Source: Nipponacmea schrenckii (taxonomy: Eukaryota > Mollusca > Gastropoda > Lottiidae). From it: a stretch of DNA of 64,000 bases. Shown here in pieces: positions 55,654-64,000 of this stretch. Position 1 is the stretch's first letter; every line of letters begins with the position of its first letter. Both the position numbers and the translations under genes were made by a program. Under the pieces are notes generated by a model, which ran no database searches, was not told the origin of the DNA, and saw nothing but the letters and a program-made list of their open reading frames with translations. Location: contig JAUJPP010000006.1 in the NCBI GenBank assembly GCA_030562195.1, positions 4,402,001-4,466,000 on the forward strand, in the 5' to 3' direction.

Positions 55654-55755
55654 ACTAGACACTATACTACTGAATATGCATGAATACCATAGCTTTTATT
55701 GTTTGTTCTTATTTGTCGTATAAATCCAGTTATGTATGAATCCATAACTTTAATT
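55654..55755 (-). repeat. Split direct repeat A1 (5' end of Ngaro-type element 2)
   Basis: 102-bp copy of A2. Ends at CTTTAATT directly against minisatellite sequence. Confidence 0.92.
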
Positions 55756-55965
55756 ATATATCGCTTCAGTGGGACAATAAACCATGTCTGGAATAGGCGA
55801 ATAGTAATAGTATATATATATATATCGCTTCAGTGGGACAATAAACGATGTCTGGAATAGAGGAATGGTATAGTATATATCGCTACAGTGGGACAATAAA
55901 CCATGTCTGGAATAGAGGAATGGTATAGTATATATCGCTACAGTGGGACAATAAACCATGTCCTG
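55756..55965 (+). repeat. Dispersed minisatellite array, right of the Ngaro-type insertion
   Basis: About four units with CAGTGGGACAATAAACCATG, leading into the right flank (CCTGTTGGATATGATACAGG). Confidence 0.85.
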
Positions 55966-56420
55966 TTGGATATGATACAGGATTTGCATATCATACAAAG
56001 TCGAAAAAAAATCTAGTTGTTCTATTGTATGGCCCTTCCAGTCTCTTATCCGCACAGAATAGTACATTTCCACGTGTATATTACAACTATACTTCGGTCA
56101 ATAGTTTATCTTTTATGAGAAAAGTCCAATTATAAAATACTCTGCTGACCGGACAATAAGTTTTATTAGAACCATAATTAAAATAACACAAAAAAAAAAA
56201 AATATAAATGAGCAGATACAAACAAAAATACAAAAGTGACAAAATACTACTTTAATACATATTTGAAAATAATGCGAATATAATTATGTTTTAATTTTTT
56301 AATTTTCATAGGTGATTTTTCCATGCCTTTTATTCATGAAATGTTGTATCAAGAGATCAAAAGCAAAACAGTTGGCGTCGTTTATAGATGTTACGATTCA
56401 AAATTATTATTTGCAGGCTA
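55966..56420 (+). repeat. Right flank of the minisatellite-cored element, copy 1
   Basis: Near-identical to 61664-62105 except for indels, so flank and array spread together. It includes a frame reading FAYHTKSKKNLVVLLYGPSS and another with MPFIHEMLYQEIKSKTVGVV, neither recognised. Confidence 0.75.
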
Positions 56421-56689
56421 TATAGCAATTTGTACGCTTGACTGGTTCATATTCGTACATGGGTGGGGATGTGGATTCATTGTCCCATCGTCACAATCTA
56501 CTGGCATATTAGATACGATATGTGAGTTAGGAACCAGATAAGTGGTAAGAATATCAGTATCTTGAGGATGTAGGATAGTCCCAGGAAATTTGTCATCGGA
56601 AAAATGGTCACAGTAATACGGGCAAAAGGTATTATGGTAACAGTAATACGAGAACAAGGTATAATCAGACCCGACGATGCAATATTATA
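56421..56689. other. Spacer with weak GGTCACAGTAATACG repeats
   Basis: Two diverged units of a GGTCACAGTAATACG-type tandem repeat (about 56606-56668), related to the array at 58500-58600. No gene. Confidence 0.45.
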
Positions 56690-57825
56690 GCTTTTAGAGA
56701 TTTGCCTAAGCCGCAACGATTTCATATTTAATGATAAAACATATTTACAAACTTCAGGTACAGCCATGGGCATACGATTCGCTCCTTCATACGCTAACCT
56801 TTTCATGGTAGAGTGGGAAGGTGAGGTATATTTCCTCTTTATCCATTTGACCCACTCTTTTACGGACGCTTATTAGATGACATTTTCATGGTATGTACTT
56901 ACTCTATAGAACAGTTTGTTCCTCAATAACCTCCATCCGTCCATCAAACTAACGACCAACGTCAGCCACAAAAGCATAGATTTTCTCGATACCACTGTCT
57001 TTAAAGGAGATTCCATAGCAGAGACTAATACATTAGATATTAAAGTATATTTTAAAGAAACCGACACTCATCAACTTTTGCATGAGAGCTCATTTGATCC
57101 AAAACAAACTTTTTCTGGAATAATTAAGTCACGATTTCACCGAATTTGTACAAGATCTTCCGATTTCAACCAAGCTTGTTCGATTGTTTTCTCAAACTGA
57201 AAGAGCGTGGACACTCTAAACTACCTTTACGAAACATTAAAAAATTCCACCTTAGCACAGATAGCAGCTAAAAAAAGATTTTTTGCCGAAGAACCTCCAG
57301 GCTTAAGGAGTGCCCCGTGTATGTCAACCAGATGCAAAACATGTCCCTTTATACAGGAAACTCATTATTTTTTAAGTAGCTCTGCGAATAAAAGATACCC
57401 GATCCAAGAGCACCTAACATGTGAAACCTCGAATGTAATATATTTAAATTCAGGTAAAAAATGTCCCAAACAATTTAGTGGAGAAACAAAGAACAAATTA
57501 CTCACTCGTTTTAATGCTCACAGATAAAATTTAAAAAGAGAAGCCTGTTTTAATCATTTCAATCTTGACGACCATTCACTTGACGATCTCACCCTAACCC
57601 CAATTGAGCGCATAGAAATCGACTTGCCCGTAGATGAAACTACCAAAATCCGTCAATCTAATGAAGCCTGGATTGAGACATTAAATACGGCAAGACTTAA
57701 TATTCATAGTGTGGGCATAGCACCCTTTGTCGTCCCCTTCAATACAACCAGTAATAAAGCAAGCAAGATAGTTCATGCCCATTACAAGAGTCTTCAAGAG
57801 AAATTTCCCCATGTCTATAAGTAGA
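56690..57825 (+). pseudogene. Decayed Penelope-like element, RT to GIY-YIG
   Basis: PLE landmarks in order with several frame breaks: [20 protein letters not shown] (RT motif B region), RLLDDIFMV (catalytic Asp pair), NLHPSIKLTTNVSHKSIDFL, YFKETDTHQLLHESSFDP, the knuckle TRCKTCPFIQE, then HLTCETSNVIYLNSGKKCPK and QFSGETKNKLLTRFNAHR (GIY-YIG region, nuclease Arg preserved). The C-terminal tail ends PHVYK at about 57824. RT motif A and the N terminus are missing. A separate family from the PLE in the composite repeat. Confidence 0.82.
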
Positions 57826-58074
57826 AAATGATAGTGGCCAATCCAAAAATCAATACTTAAAGGACAACCTTGTTCATAGCAAACTAAAAACAATCTATAC
57901 TTAACAGGTACTATACTTCTCGCATATTGGGCGGGTCATTTTTTTCTAATCCCAGATCAGAACAGAAGAAAATCATCCAACAGATCCAGATACCCATTTC
58001 TCAATAAAATATTTGTTTTACCCTAGGCTTGTACATCTGGGCGATTTAATCCCTCCCTTCCCCGAAAACCAAAT

Positions 58075-58375
58075 TTAACGCATAGAAATTGACTTGCCCG
58101 AATATGAAACTACCAAATTCTAGATAAGCTTATTGGATTGAGACATTAAATTTAGCAAGACCCTTGGGACTTTATCGTCCCCTTCAATACAACCAGTAAT
58201 AAAGCAAGGAAAATAGTTCATGCCCATTATAAGAGTCTTCAAGAGAAATTTCCCCATGTCTATAAGAAGAATATTGATAGTGGCATATTCCAAATATCAG
58301 AACTTAAATGACAACCTTGTTCATATCAAACTAAAAACTATCTGTACTTAACAGGTACTATACTTCTCTTTGGCG
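58075..58375 (+). repeat. Partial duplicate of the PLE 3' end
   Basis: Matches about 57605-57935 (GCATAGAAATTGACTTGCCC, CCCCTTCAATACAACCAGTA, GAGAAATTTCCCCATGTCTA), with small deletions. Confidence 0.8.
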
Positions 58376-59165
58376 AGATATTTTTTTTTCTAATTTCAGA
58401 TCACAACAGAAGAAAACCATCTTACAGATCCAGATCCCCATTTCTCAATCAAATATTTGTTCCACCCTAGTACCCGAAAAGTAATACGTGAACTGTCGTG
58501 AACGAGGTATAATGGTCACAGTAATACGTGAACAAGGCATAATGGTCACAGAAATACGTGAACAAGGTATAATGGTCACAGTAATATGGGTTCAGGGTAT
58601 TATTCAAACAACCGATAGTATAACGGAAGTGATTCTCTCTGACGTGCATAAAAATGCCTGAATATTTCACGATCGACTCCCGGATCTTTTCCTAAATTCA
58701 TTCAGTTATATGTAAATTACAGCCCATACCTTTACAATCGACATGCATTCTAACTTCCATCCAATGGGTCTCTGAACTCATTAATATAATACACGGATAT
58801 GTAATTTACAACGGCTTCAACTTTGGTCTATGATTGAGTTAAATAATCATAGGTTACTTCCCCTGAACTGTTGAAAATTGTAATTCGTGAATGTTTCTTT
58901 GGACCTCAGTATGCAGTTTACTTCATATTATAATCTTCATAGTTTCAAAGAATTACAACCCCTGTGTTATATAAAGCTCGTATACATTTGTGTATTTTGG
59001 GGTGATGCCCTCCGTTCCTTAAGAGGAATTGTTTCAGCCTGTATCAGTCATTTCAACATATTGATGGCTTTGATTTCTCAATATAAACTTAAAACAATTT
59101 CGTTTTATATTTTTATCATGTTTGGTCTGAATTTTTCTGGTCAAAGTCTACCATTGGTTCATGGT
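58376..59165. other. Non-coding region
   Basis: Contains a short tandem repeat at 58500-58600. A + strand frame at 58887-59189 has no recognised domain and overlaps the 3' end of the EGF gene; not supported as a gene. Confidence 0.4.
58500..58600 (+). repeat. 35-bp tandem repeat, about 3 copies
   Basis: Units of the form GGTATAATGGTCACAGTAAT-ACGTGAACAA with single-base changes. Confidence 0.85.
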
Positions 59166-59317
59166 TCATGGTTTAAACCAGGGCATTGAGTTCAACCATG
59201 GATTCATCCAAGCATCTTCTTGACGAGCTGGCTTTTTTGATAGACATTCTGTTATCTCACCCTCTACTGTGTAAGTGTCGCATGTTACTTCACACTTGTC
59301 ACAATTTGATCTCTTTT
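59166..59317 (-). CDS. EGF-domain gene, terminal exon
   Basis: Acceptor (TTTCATTTTCAG) at 59318-59329. The exon adds AA to the A left by the preceding exon and reads KRSNCDKCEVTCDTYTVEGE to PWLNSMPWFKP and TGA at 59166. Four cysteines in CDKC..C..C hint at a small disulfide-bonded tail after the EGF domain. No transmembrane segment follows, so the product may be secreted (inference). Confidence 0.55.
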
Positions 59318-59600
59318 CTGAAAATGAAAACAAAATAATCATTGAAAAAAAGAATCTGTCGTATTGAAAGGTTTTATCATTGTTATCAATGTATGCCGAA
59401 CAATCTGCCTCTATTCCACATTCCTTTATATACAACGTAAAAAGGCAGAGGTAGATATTTCGGTAGTAGTTCTCATACATCAGATCTATTTTTTTTTCTT
59501 TAGAACGAAGACTACATCAAGGAGCAATGTCCAAGTTGACAAAAACTCCAGATCCGATAATCGATAGATTCGGGATACTTCTAAACCAAGAAAAACTTAC

Positions 59601-59710
59601 TTTCACATGTCCTTCCAAAATATGGTACACAACACAAACATTCATATCCATGATAATTGTCGGCTCCGCGACACATACCGCCATTACCACATGGTCTTTT
59701 GTTCACGGAC
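59601..59710 (-). CDS. EGF-domain gene, EGF-like exon 2
   Basis: 110-bp exon between a TTTTAAATTCAG acceptor and a GTAAGT donor. It reads KRPCGNGGMCRGADNYHGYE then CLCCVPYFGRTCE, a six-cysteine EGF-like fold with one extra Cys. It ends in phase 1, matching the terminal exon. Confidence 0.7.
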
Positions 59711-59982
59711 CTGAATTTAAAAGATAACCATGCCGTATGATAGCTTATTGTTTTACTACCCAGACTAAAGCGGTCGAGTTCTGTTACCAAAAGGGAGCAT
59801 TATGTGACACTTGATTGCTAAGTAGACGATATTTATATTCTCTACTATTCTAATAAATATTAACAGGTACTATACGTGCGATATTCGTGTCGAATCTTTC
59901 ATGGTGCTGGAACAATTCACAAAATTTAAATGAGTGAATTCGAAGAACAGCATAATTTCTATAAATATGAAAATCAACATAC

Positions 59983-60096
59983 CAGTTTGACATTTACTTC
60001 CGGAAAATCCATTTTTACACTCGCAATAAGGTTTACCACGATAATTACTACGACAACGTCCTCCATTTTGGCAAAGTTTATATCTAGCACATGGGT
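59983..60096 (-). CDS. EGF-domain gene, EGF-like exon 1
   Basis: 114-bp exon between TTTTTTTCCAG and GTATGT. Reads DPCARYKLCQNGGRCRSNYR then GKPYCECKNGFSGSKCQT, a clean EGF-like domain with phase 1 at both ends. The next visible EGF exon needs phase 2, so an exon between them is missing from my reading, or one copy is decayed. Confidence 0.7.
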
Positions 60097-60254
60097 CTGG
60101 AAAAAAATTGATTTGTTAAAAAAACAAAAGAAAAGAAAAAATGTATTTAAACAGCTTTAAGATCAGTGAACATATTTTTTCTCTTTAATCTGAAATTCCA
60201 GTGTTTAATCTGGATTGGATATTTAAAAGTTAAAAATGCGCTAATGTCATTCAA

Positions 60255-60448
60255 TTAATCTAACTTAATGCGAAGTAATGCCAAAGAATTCATAAATCTA
60301 TTTGTGATACCCCTTGGTCTTGGTCGTCTTGCATCACTTATGGATTCTTGTAGCGCAGTAGCTTCTCCTCTTTCAGCTTCTACTCCTTCAACTGCTTTTG
60401 GATTAACCTCATCTGTTCCACTGTTTACCACCTGTCTTAAATCAATAC
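60255..60448 (-). CDS. Orphan terminal exon, unknown protein
   Basis: Preceded by a good acceptor (TTTGTAAACTTGCAG). Reads GIDLRQVVNSGTDEVNPKAV, then EGVEAERGEATALQESISDA and a basic end (RRPRPRG) up to IKLD and a stop. Hydrophilic, no recognised domain. The stop makes it unlikely to be part of the EGF gene downstream. It could be the last exon of a gene beginning further right, or a chance frame. Confidence 0.35.
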
Positions 60449-60503
60449 CTGCAAGTTTACAAAGAAACAAGAGCATGGAATTGTAAATGGTTTTCCCTGA
60501 CAT

Positions 60504-61030
60504 AGCTGTTATCAGGAAGGTTGCATGCTAAGTACCTTTTCAGCGCTCCAAAGAATCCCTTCCTAGTGGTCCTTCCTCGATCCAGCATCGATTCCTAATA
60601 CATTCAGCTTTTGTTACCAATATTTGTAAAAAACTAACAATTACCCTTCACTTCTACAAACAGAAGATTCGATGAAACAATAAGGTTTGTTGTCCAGTAT
60701 TTGTTAAGAAAAGTTAATTGGAATTTGATTAAAAAGTTGATTATTAAACTAAACCTGTTGACCTACTTATTAATTTTTGTGGATTTCGACTGGATGACCA
60801 TTTAATTTAGCCTTTCAAAAAAGGCGTATCATCTAGGAAGGAGAGTTTTACAAACCTAAAAATATGACTTAACTTTTAAAGTTTCATATTATTGGTGTCG
60901 CTCATAACTTATGGTACGTATTAATTATTCGACAAAATCCACTAGATTTTGGGTTCTCAATCTCATTTCAGAAATGGGTATTCAATACGCCGCTGATCCC
61001 GGCAATCATGCCCTTGTCTATTTCAAGTAG
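60504..61030. other. Non-coding spacer
   Basis: No gene or repeat recognised. Confidence 0.4.
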
Positions 61031-61035
61031 AATAT

Positions 61036-62105
61036 ACACGTTGTGTTTTTGTTTCATATACCCCTTCCTAGGGTTTGCAAATGTAGAATTTGTGGGACAA
61101 CAAACGATGTCCGAAAGAGGCGAATAGTAAAGTATATATTATATCCCTCCAGTGGAGACAATAAACCATGTCTGGAATAGGCGAATAGTAATAGTATATA
61201 TATATATCGCTCCAGTGGGACAATAAACGATGTTCGGAAGAGGCGAATAGTATAGTATATATATATAGCTTCAGTGGAACAATAAACTATGTCTGGAATA
61301 GACGAATATCGCTTCAGTGGGACAAAAAACGATGTCTGATATAGGCGAATAATAGTATATATCGCTTCAGTGGGACAATAAACGGTATCTGGAATAGAGG
61401 AATGGTATAGTATACGTCGCTACAGTGGGACAATAAACCATGTCTCGAATATGTGAATAGTATATATCGCTACAGTGGGACAATAAACCATGTCTGGAAT
61501 AGGCGAATAGTAATAAGTAATAGTATATATATATCGCGTGCGTGGGACAATAAACGATGTCTGGAAAAGAGGAATGGTATAGTATATATCACTACAGTGG
61601 GACAATAAACCATGTCTGGAATAGAGGAATGGTATAGTATATATCGCTACGACAATAAACCATGTCCTGTTGGATATGATACAGGATTTGCATATCATAC
61701 AAAGTCGAAAAAAAATCTAGTTGTTCTATTGTATGGCCCTTCCAGTCTCTTATCCGCACAGAATAGTACATTTCCACGTGTATATTACAACTATACTTCG
61801 GTCAATAGTTTATCTTTTATGAGAAAAGTCCAATTATAAAATACTATGCTGACCGGACAATAAGTTTTATTAGAACCATAATTAAAATAATACACATGTT
61901 ACAAGATACTGGTTTGCTACAAAAAGAAATATAAATGAGCAGATACAAACAAAAATACAAAAGTGACAAAATACTACTTTTTTAATTTTCATAGGTGATT
62001 TTTCCATGCCTTTTATTCATGAAATGTTGTATCAAGTGATCAAAAGCAAAACAGTTGGCGTCGTTTATAGATGTTACGTTTCAAAATTGTTATTTGCAGG
62101 CTATA
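61036..62105 (+). mobile_element. Minisatellite-cored dispersed element, most complete copy
   Basis: Left flank GTTGTGTTTTTGTTTCATAT (shared with 40837), a core array of about nine 50-63-bp units (61085-61665), and a right flank from CCTGTTGGATATGATACAGG (shared with 55966). No coding capacity is recognised. Flank-array-flank units dispersed in a genome recall the tandem-cored non-autonomous elements described from bivalves, often linked to Helitrons; that link is inference and no Helitron terminus was confirmed. Confidence 0.65.
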
Positions 62106-62510
62106 TTGAGTGGCTTTTATAGCCATGGTGCCGATAATGCACACAGTTTTATTGAGTGGTTTTATAACCAAAGTGCCGACAATGCACACAGTTTTCATTG
62201 AATGATTTTTATAGCCATGGTGCCGATAATGTACACAGTTTTATTGAATGATTTTTATAGCCATGGTGCCGATAATGCACACAGTTTTGATTGAGTGGAT
62301 GTTACCATCCAGTGCCGAAAATGCACATTGTTTGATGATTTACTTTCTTAGACACGATGACTTAAATGCACGCTGCTTTTGTGTAGAATAAAATAATGCA
62401 TACTGTTTGATGAGAGGCTTTTATAGCCAAGATGCCGATAATGCTCAATATTAGTTGAGTTGTGGTTAGAGGGTGCTACAGCGATGGTACCGATAATGCA
62501 CACTGAGAGT
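62105..62510 (+). repeat. About 57-bp tandem repeat, 7 degenerate copies
   Basis: Units contain TTTTATAGCCATGGTGCCGA-TAATGCACACAGTTTT and ATTGA(G/A)TG. The right-hand copies are degenerate. Confidence 0.85.
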
Positions 62511-62533
62511 GTTAGTGGGTCCATTCTCTCGTG

Positions 62534-62850
62534 AATTACGTATTTCGACTTTGGCGAAAACGTATTGTAATCGTTCGGATTATTTTATTTTTACGTATTT
62601 CGACTTTGGCGAAAACGTATTGTAATCGTTCGGATTATTACGTATTTCGACTTTGGCGAAAACGTATTGTAATCGTTCGGATTATTTACGTATTTCGACT
62701 TTGGCGAAAACGTATTGTAATCGTTCGGATTATTACGTATTTCGACTTTGGCGAAAACGTATTGTAATCGTTCGGATTATTTTATTTTTTTTTTACGTAT
62801 TTCGACTTTGGCGAAAACGTATTGTAATCGTTCGGATTATTTTATTTTTT
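62534..62850 (+). repeat. Six 47-bp core repeats with variable T-rich linkers
   Basis: Cores starting near 62534, 62592, 62637, 62687, 62734 and 62795, each reading ACGTATTTCGACTTTGGCGA-AAACGTATTGTAATCGTTCG-GATTATT with no difference seen by eye. Linkers vary from almost none to about 15 T-rich bases. Each core holds an inverted TTTCG...CGAAA. Confidence 0.9.
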
Positions 62851-62911
62851 TATTTTTTTTTTTTTTTGTAATTCTTGGATGAGTTTGCAGAAAAACTGGT
62901 AAAAGGTGCAG
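62851..62911 (-). mobile_element. 3' end of the 1.1-kb poly(A)-tailed repeat, cut by gap
   Basis: T-run then GTAATTCTTGGATGAGTTTG, matching the unit at 41487. It enters the gap after about 45 bp. Confidence 0.75.
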
Positions 62912-63411
62912 NNNNNNNNNNNNNNNNNNNNNNNNNNNNNNNNNNNNNNNNNNNNNNNNNNNNNNNNNNNNNNNNNNNNNNNNNNNNNNNNNNNNNNNNN
63001 NNNNNNNNNNNNNNNNNNNNNNNNNNNNNNNNNNNNNNNNNNNNNNNNNNNNNNNNNNNNNNNNNNNNNNNNNNNNNNNNNNNNNNNNNNNNNNNNNNNN
63101 NNNNNNNNNNNNNNNNNNNNNNNNNNNNNNNNNNNNNNNNNNNNNNNNNNNNNNNNNNNNNNNNNNNNNNNNNNNNNNNNNNNNNNNNNNNNNNNNNNNN
63201 NNNNNNNNNNNNNNNNNNNNNNNNNNNNNNNNNNNNNNNNNNNNNNNNNNNNNNNNNNNNNNNNNNNNNNNNNNNNNNNNNNNNNNNNNNNNNNNNNNNN
63301 NNNNNNNNNNNNNNNNNNNNNNNNNNNNNNNNNNNNNNNNNNNNNNNNNNNNNNNNNNNNNNNNNNNNNNNNNNNNNNNNNNNNNNNNNNNNNNNNNNNN
63401 NNNNNNNNNNN
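62912..63411. other. Assembly gap, 500 N
   Basis: 500 undetermined bases between the 1.1-kb repeat and the 14-bp satellite. Confidence 0.99.
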
Positions 63412-64000
63412 TATACACTACTAGATATACACTACTAGATATACACTACTCGATATACACTACTAGATATACAATACAAGATATAAACTACTAGATATAC
63501 ACTACCAGATATACTCAACTAGATATACACTACCAGATATACACTACTAGATACACACTACCAGATATACACTACTAGATATACACTACTAGATATACAC
63601 TACTAGATATAAACTACCAGATATACACTACTAGATACACTACTAGATATACACTACTAGATATAAACTACCAGATATACACTACTAGATATGCACTACT
63701 AGTTATACACTACTAGATATACAATACTAGATATACACTACTAGATATACACTACTAGATATACACTACTAGTTATACACTACAAGATATATACTACTAA
63801 GTATACAATTCTAGATATACAATACAAGATATACAATACAAGACATATACTACTAGATATACACTACTAGATATACACTACTAGATATACACTACTAGAT
63901 ATGCCCTTCTAGTTATACACTACTAGATATACAGTACTAGATATGCACTGCTAGATATACACTACTAGATATACCTTACTAGATATACACTACAAGATAT
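63412..64000 (+). repeat. 14-bp satellite, about 42 copies, runs off the window
   Basis: Monomer TATACACTACTAGA with variants (ACTACCAGA, ATACAAGA, AAACTACTAGA, TGCACTACTAG). No gene. The array continues beyond the window edge and touches a gap on its left, so its length is unknown. Confidence 0.93.

Larger units (their letters stand above)
48871..55755 (-). mobile_element. Ngaro-type tyrosine-recombinase retrotransposon, copy 2 (with SGNH fragment)
   Basis: 6.9 kb read on the minus strand: A1 (55755-55654), SGNH-hydrolase fragment, 87-bp tandem repeats, gag, RT, RNase H, tyrosine recombinase, B1 (49802-49550), A2 (49369-49268), B2 (49124-48872). This is again a split-direct-repeat layout, but with spacers of 180 bp (B1-A2) and 143 bp (A2-B2), unlike element 1. 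It interrupts a minisatellite array. Joining the flanks (…GGTATAGTAT and ATATATCGCTTCAG…) restores a normal monomer with no duplicated bases, as expected for tyrosine-recombinase integration. Single-base frameshifts occur in gag, RT and the hydrolase. Confidence 0.9.

Noticed and set aside
63412..64000. CRISPR-like array from regular short repeats
   Set aside because: Continuous 14-bp tandem satellite without spacers, in a eukaryotic genome.

Overview
The window is a repeat-dense, AT-rich piece of an animal nuclear genome. Genes have short spliced exons with GT..AG introns. There are three assembly gaps of exactly 500 N (16768-17267, 40242-40741, 62912-63411). The mix of Ngaro-type tyrosine-recombinase retrotransposons, Penelope-like elements (PLEs) with a hammerhead ribozyme, FLYWCH/Mutator-type transposase relics, PIF/Harbinger pieces and minisatellite-cored elements suggests a marine invertebrate. 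A mollusc or another lophotrochozoan is my best guess, but nothing here fixes the species.

Only a few stretches look like host genes. (1) A complete seven-exon arrestin-domain-containing gene with a C-terminal PPxY motif (+ strand, 3784-6518; 404 codons, every splice phase checked). (2) An intronless DUF229/sulfatase-like type II membrane protein (- strand, 13000-14841, 613 aa). (3) Exons of an EGF-domain gene (- strand, 59166-60096), probably incomplete. A short orphan exon lies near 60.3 kb.

The rest is mobile or repetitive DNA, much of it nested. From 8226 to 12669 lies an Ngaro/PAT-type element with A1-ORFs-B1-A2-B2 split direct repeats. From 17620 to 20056 a two-exon gene encoding a PHD finger plus an OTU/vertnin-like domain sits between inverted repeats made of ACTCAAATC units, flanked by a 10-bp direct repeat. 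From 21173 to 40241 a composite of about 4.6 kb (Harbinger fragment, FLYWCH/Mutator transposase ends, an unknown 202-aa ORF, a PLE fragment) is present as a partial, a full and a partial head-to-tail copy. A LINE (25393-33829) split the first copy inside its PLE, and that LINE was itself interrupted by a 3.8-kb AT-rich block.

From 41066 to 45582 a minus-strand PLE carries a hammerhead ribozyme at one end and is interrupted by three tandem 1.1-kb poly(A)-tailed repeats. A foldback element with an exact 9-bp target duplication follows (47466-48191). A second Ngaro-type element (48871-55755, - strand, with an SGNH-hydrolase fragment) inserted into a dispersed minisatellite without duplicating its target. 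The right end holds a decayed PLE, a complete copy of the minisatellite-cored element, several tandem arrays and a 14-bp satellite that runs off the window.

The most noteworthy items are the TIR-flanked PHD-OTU gene, the PLE ribozyme, the Ngaro element with an SGNH fragment and a reconstructable empty site, and the tandem poly(A)-tailed array inside a PLE. Two elements with 9-10-bp target duplications, together with FLYWCH/Mutator transposase relics, suggest that Mutator/Phantom-type transposition has shaped this locus.
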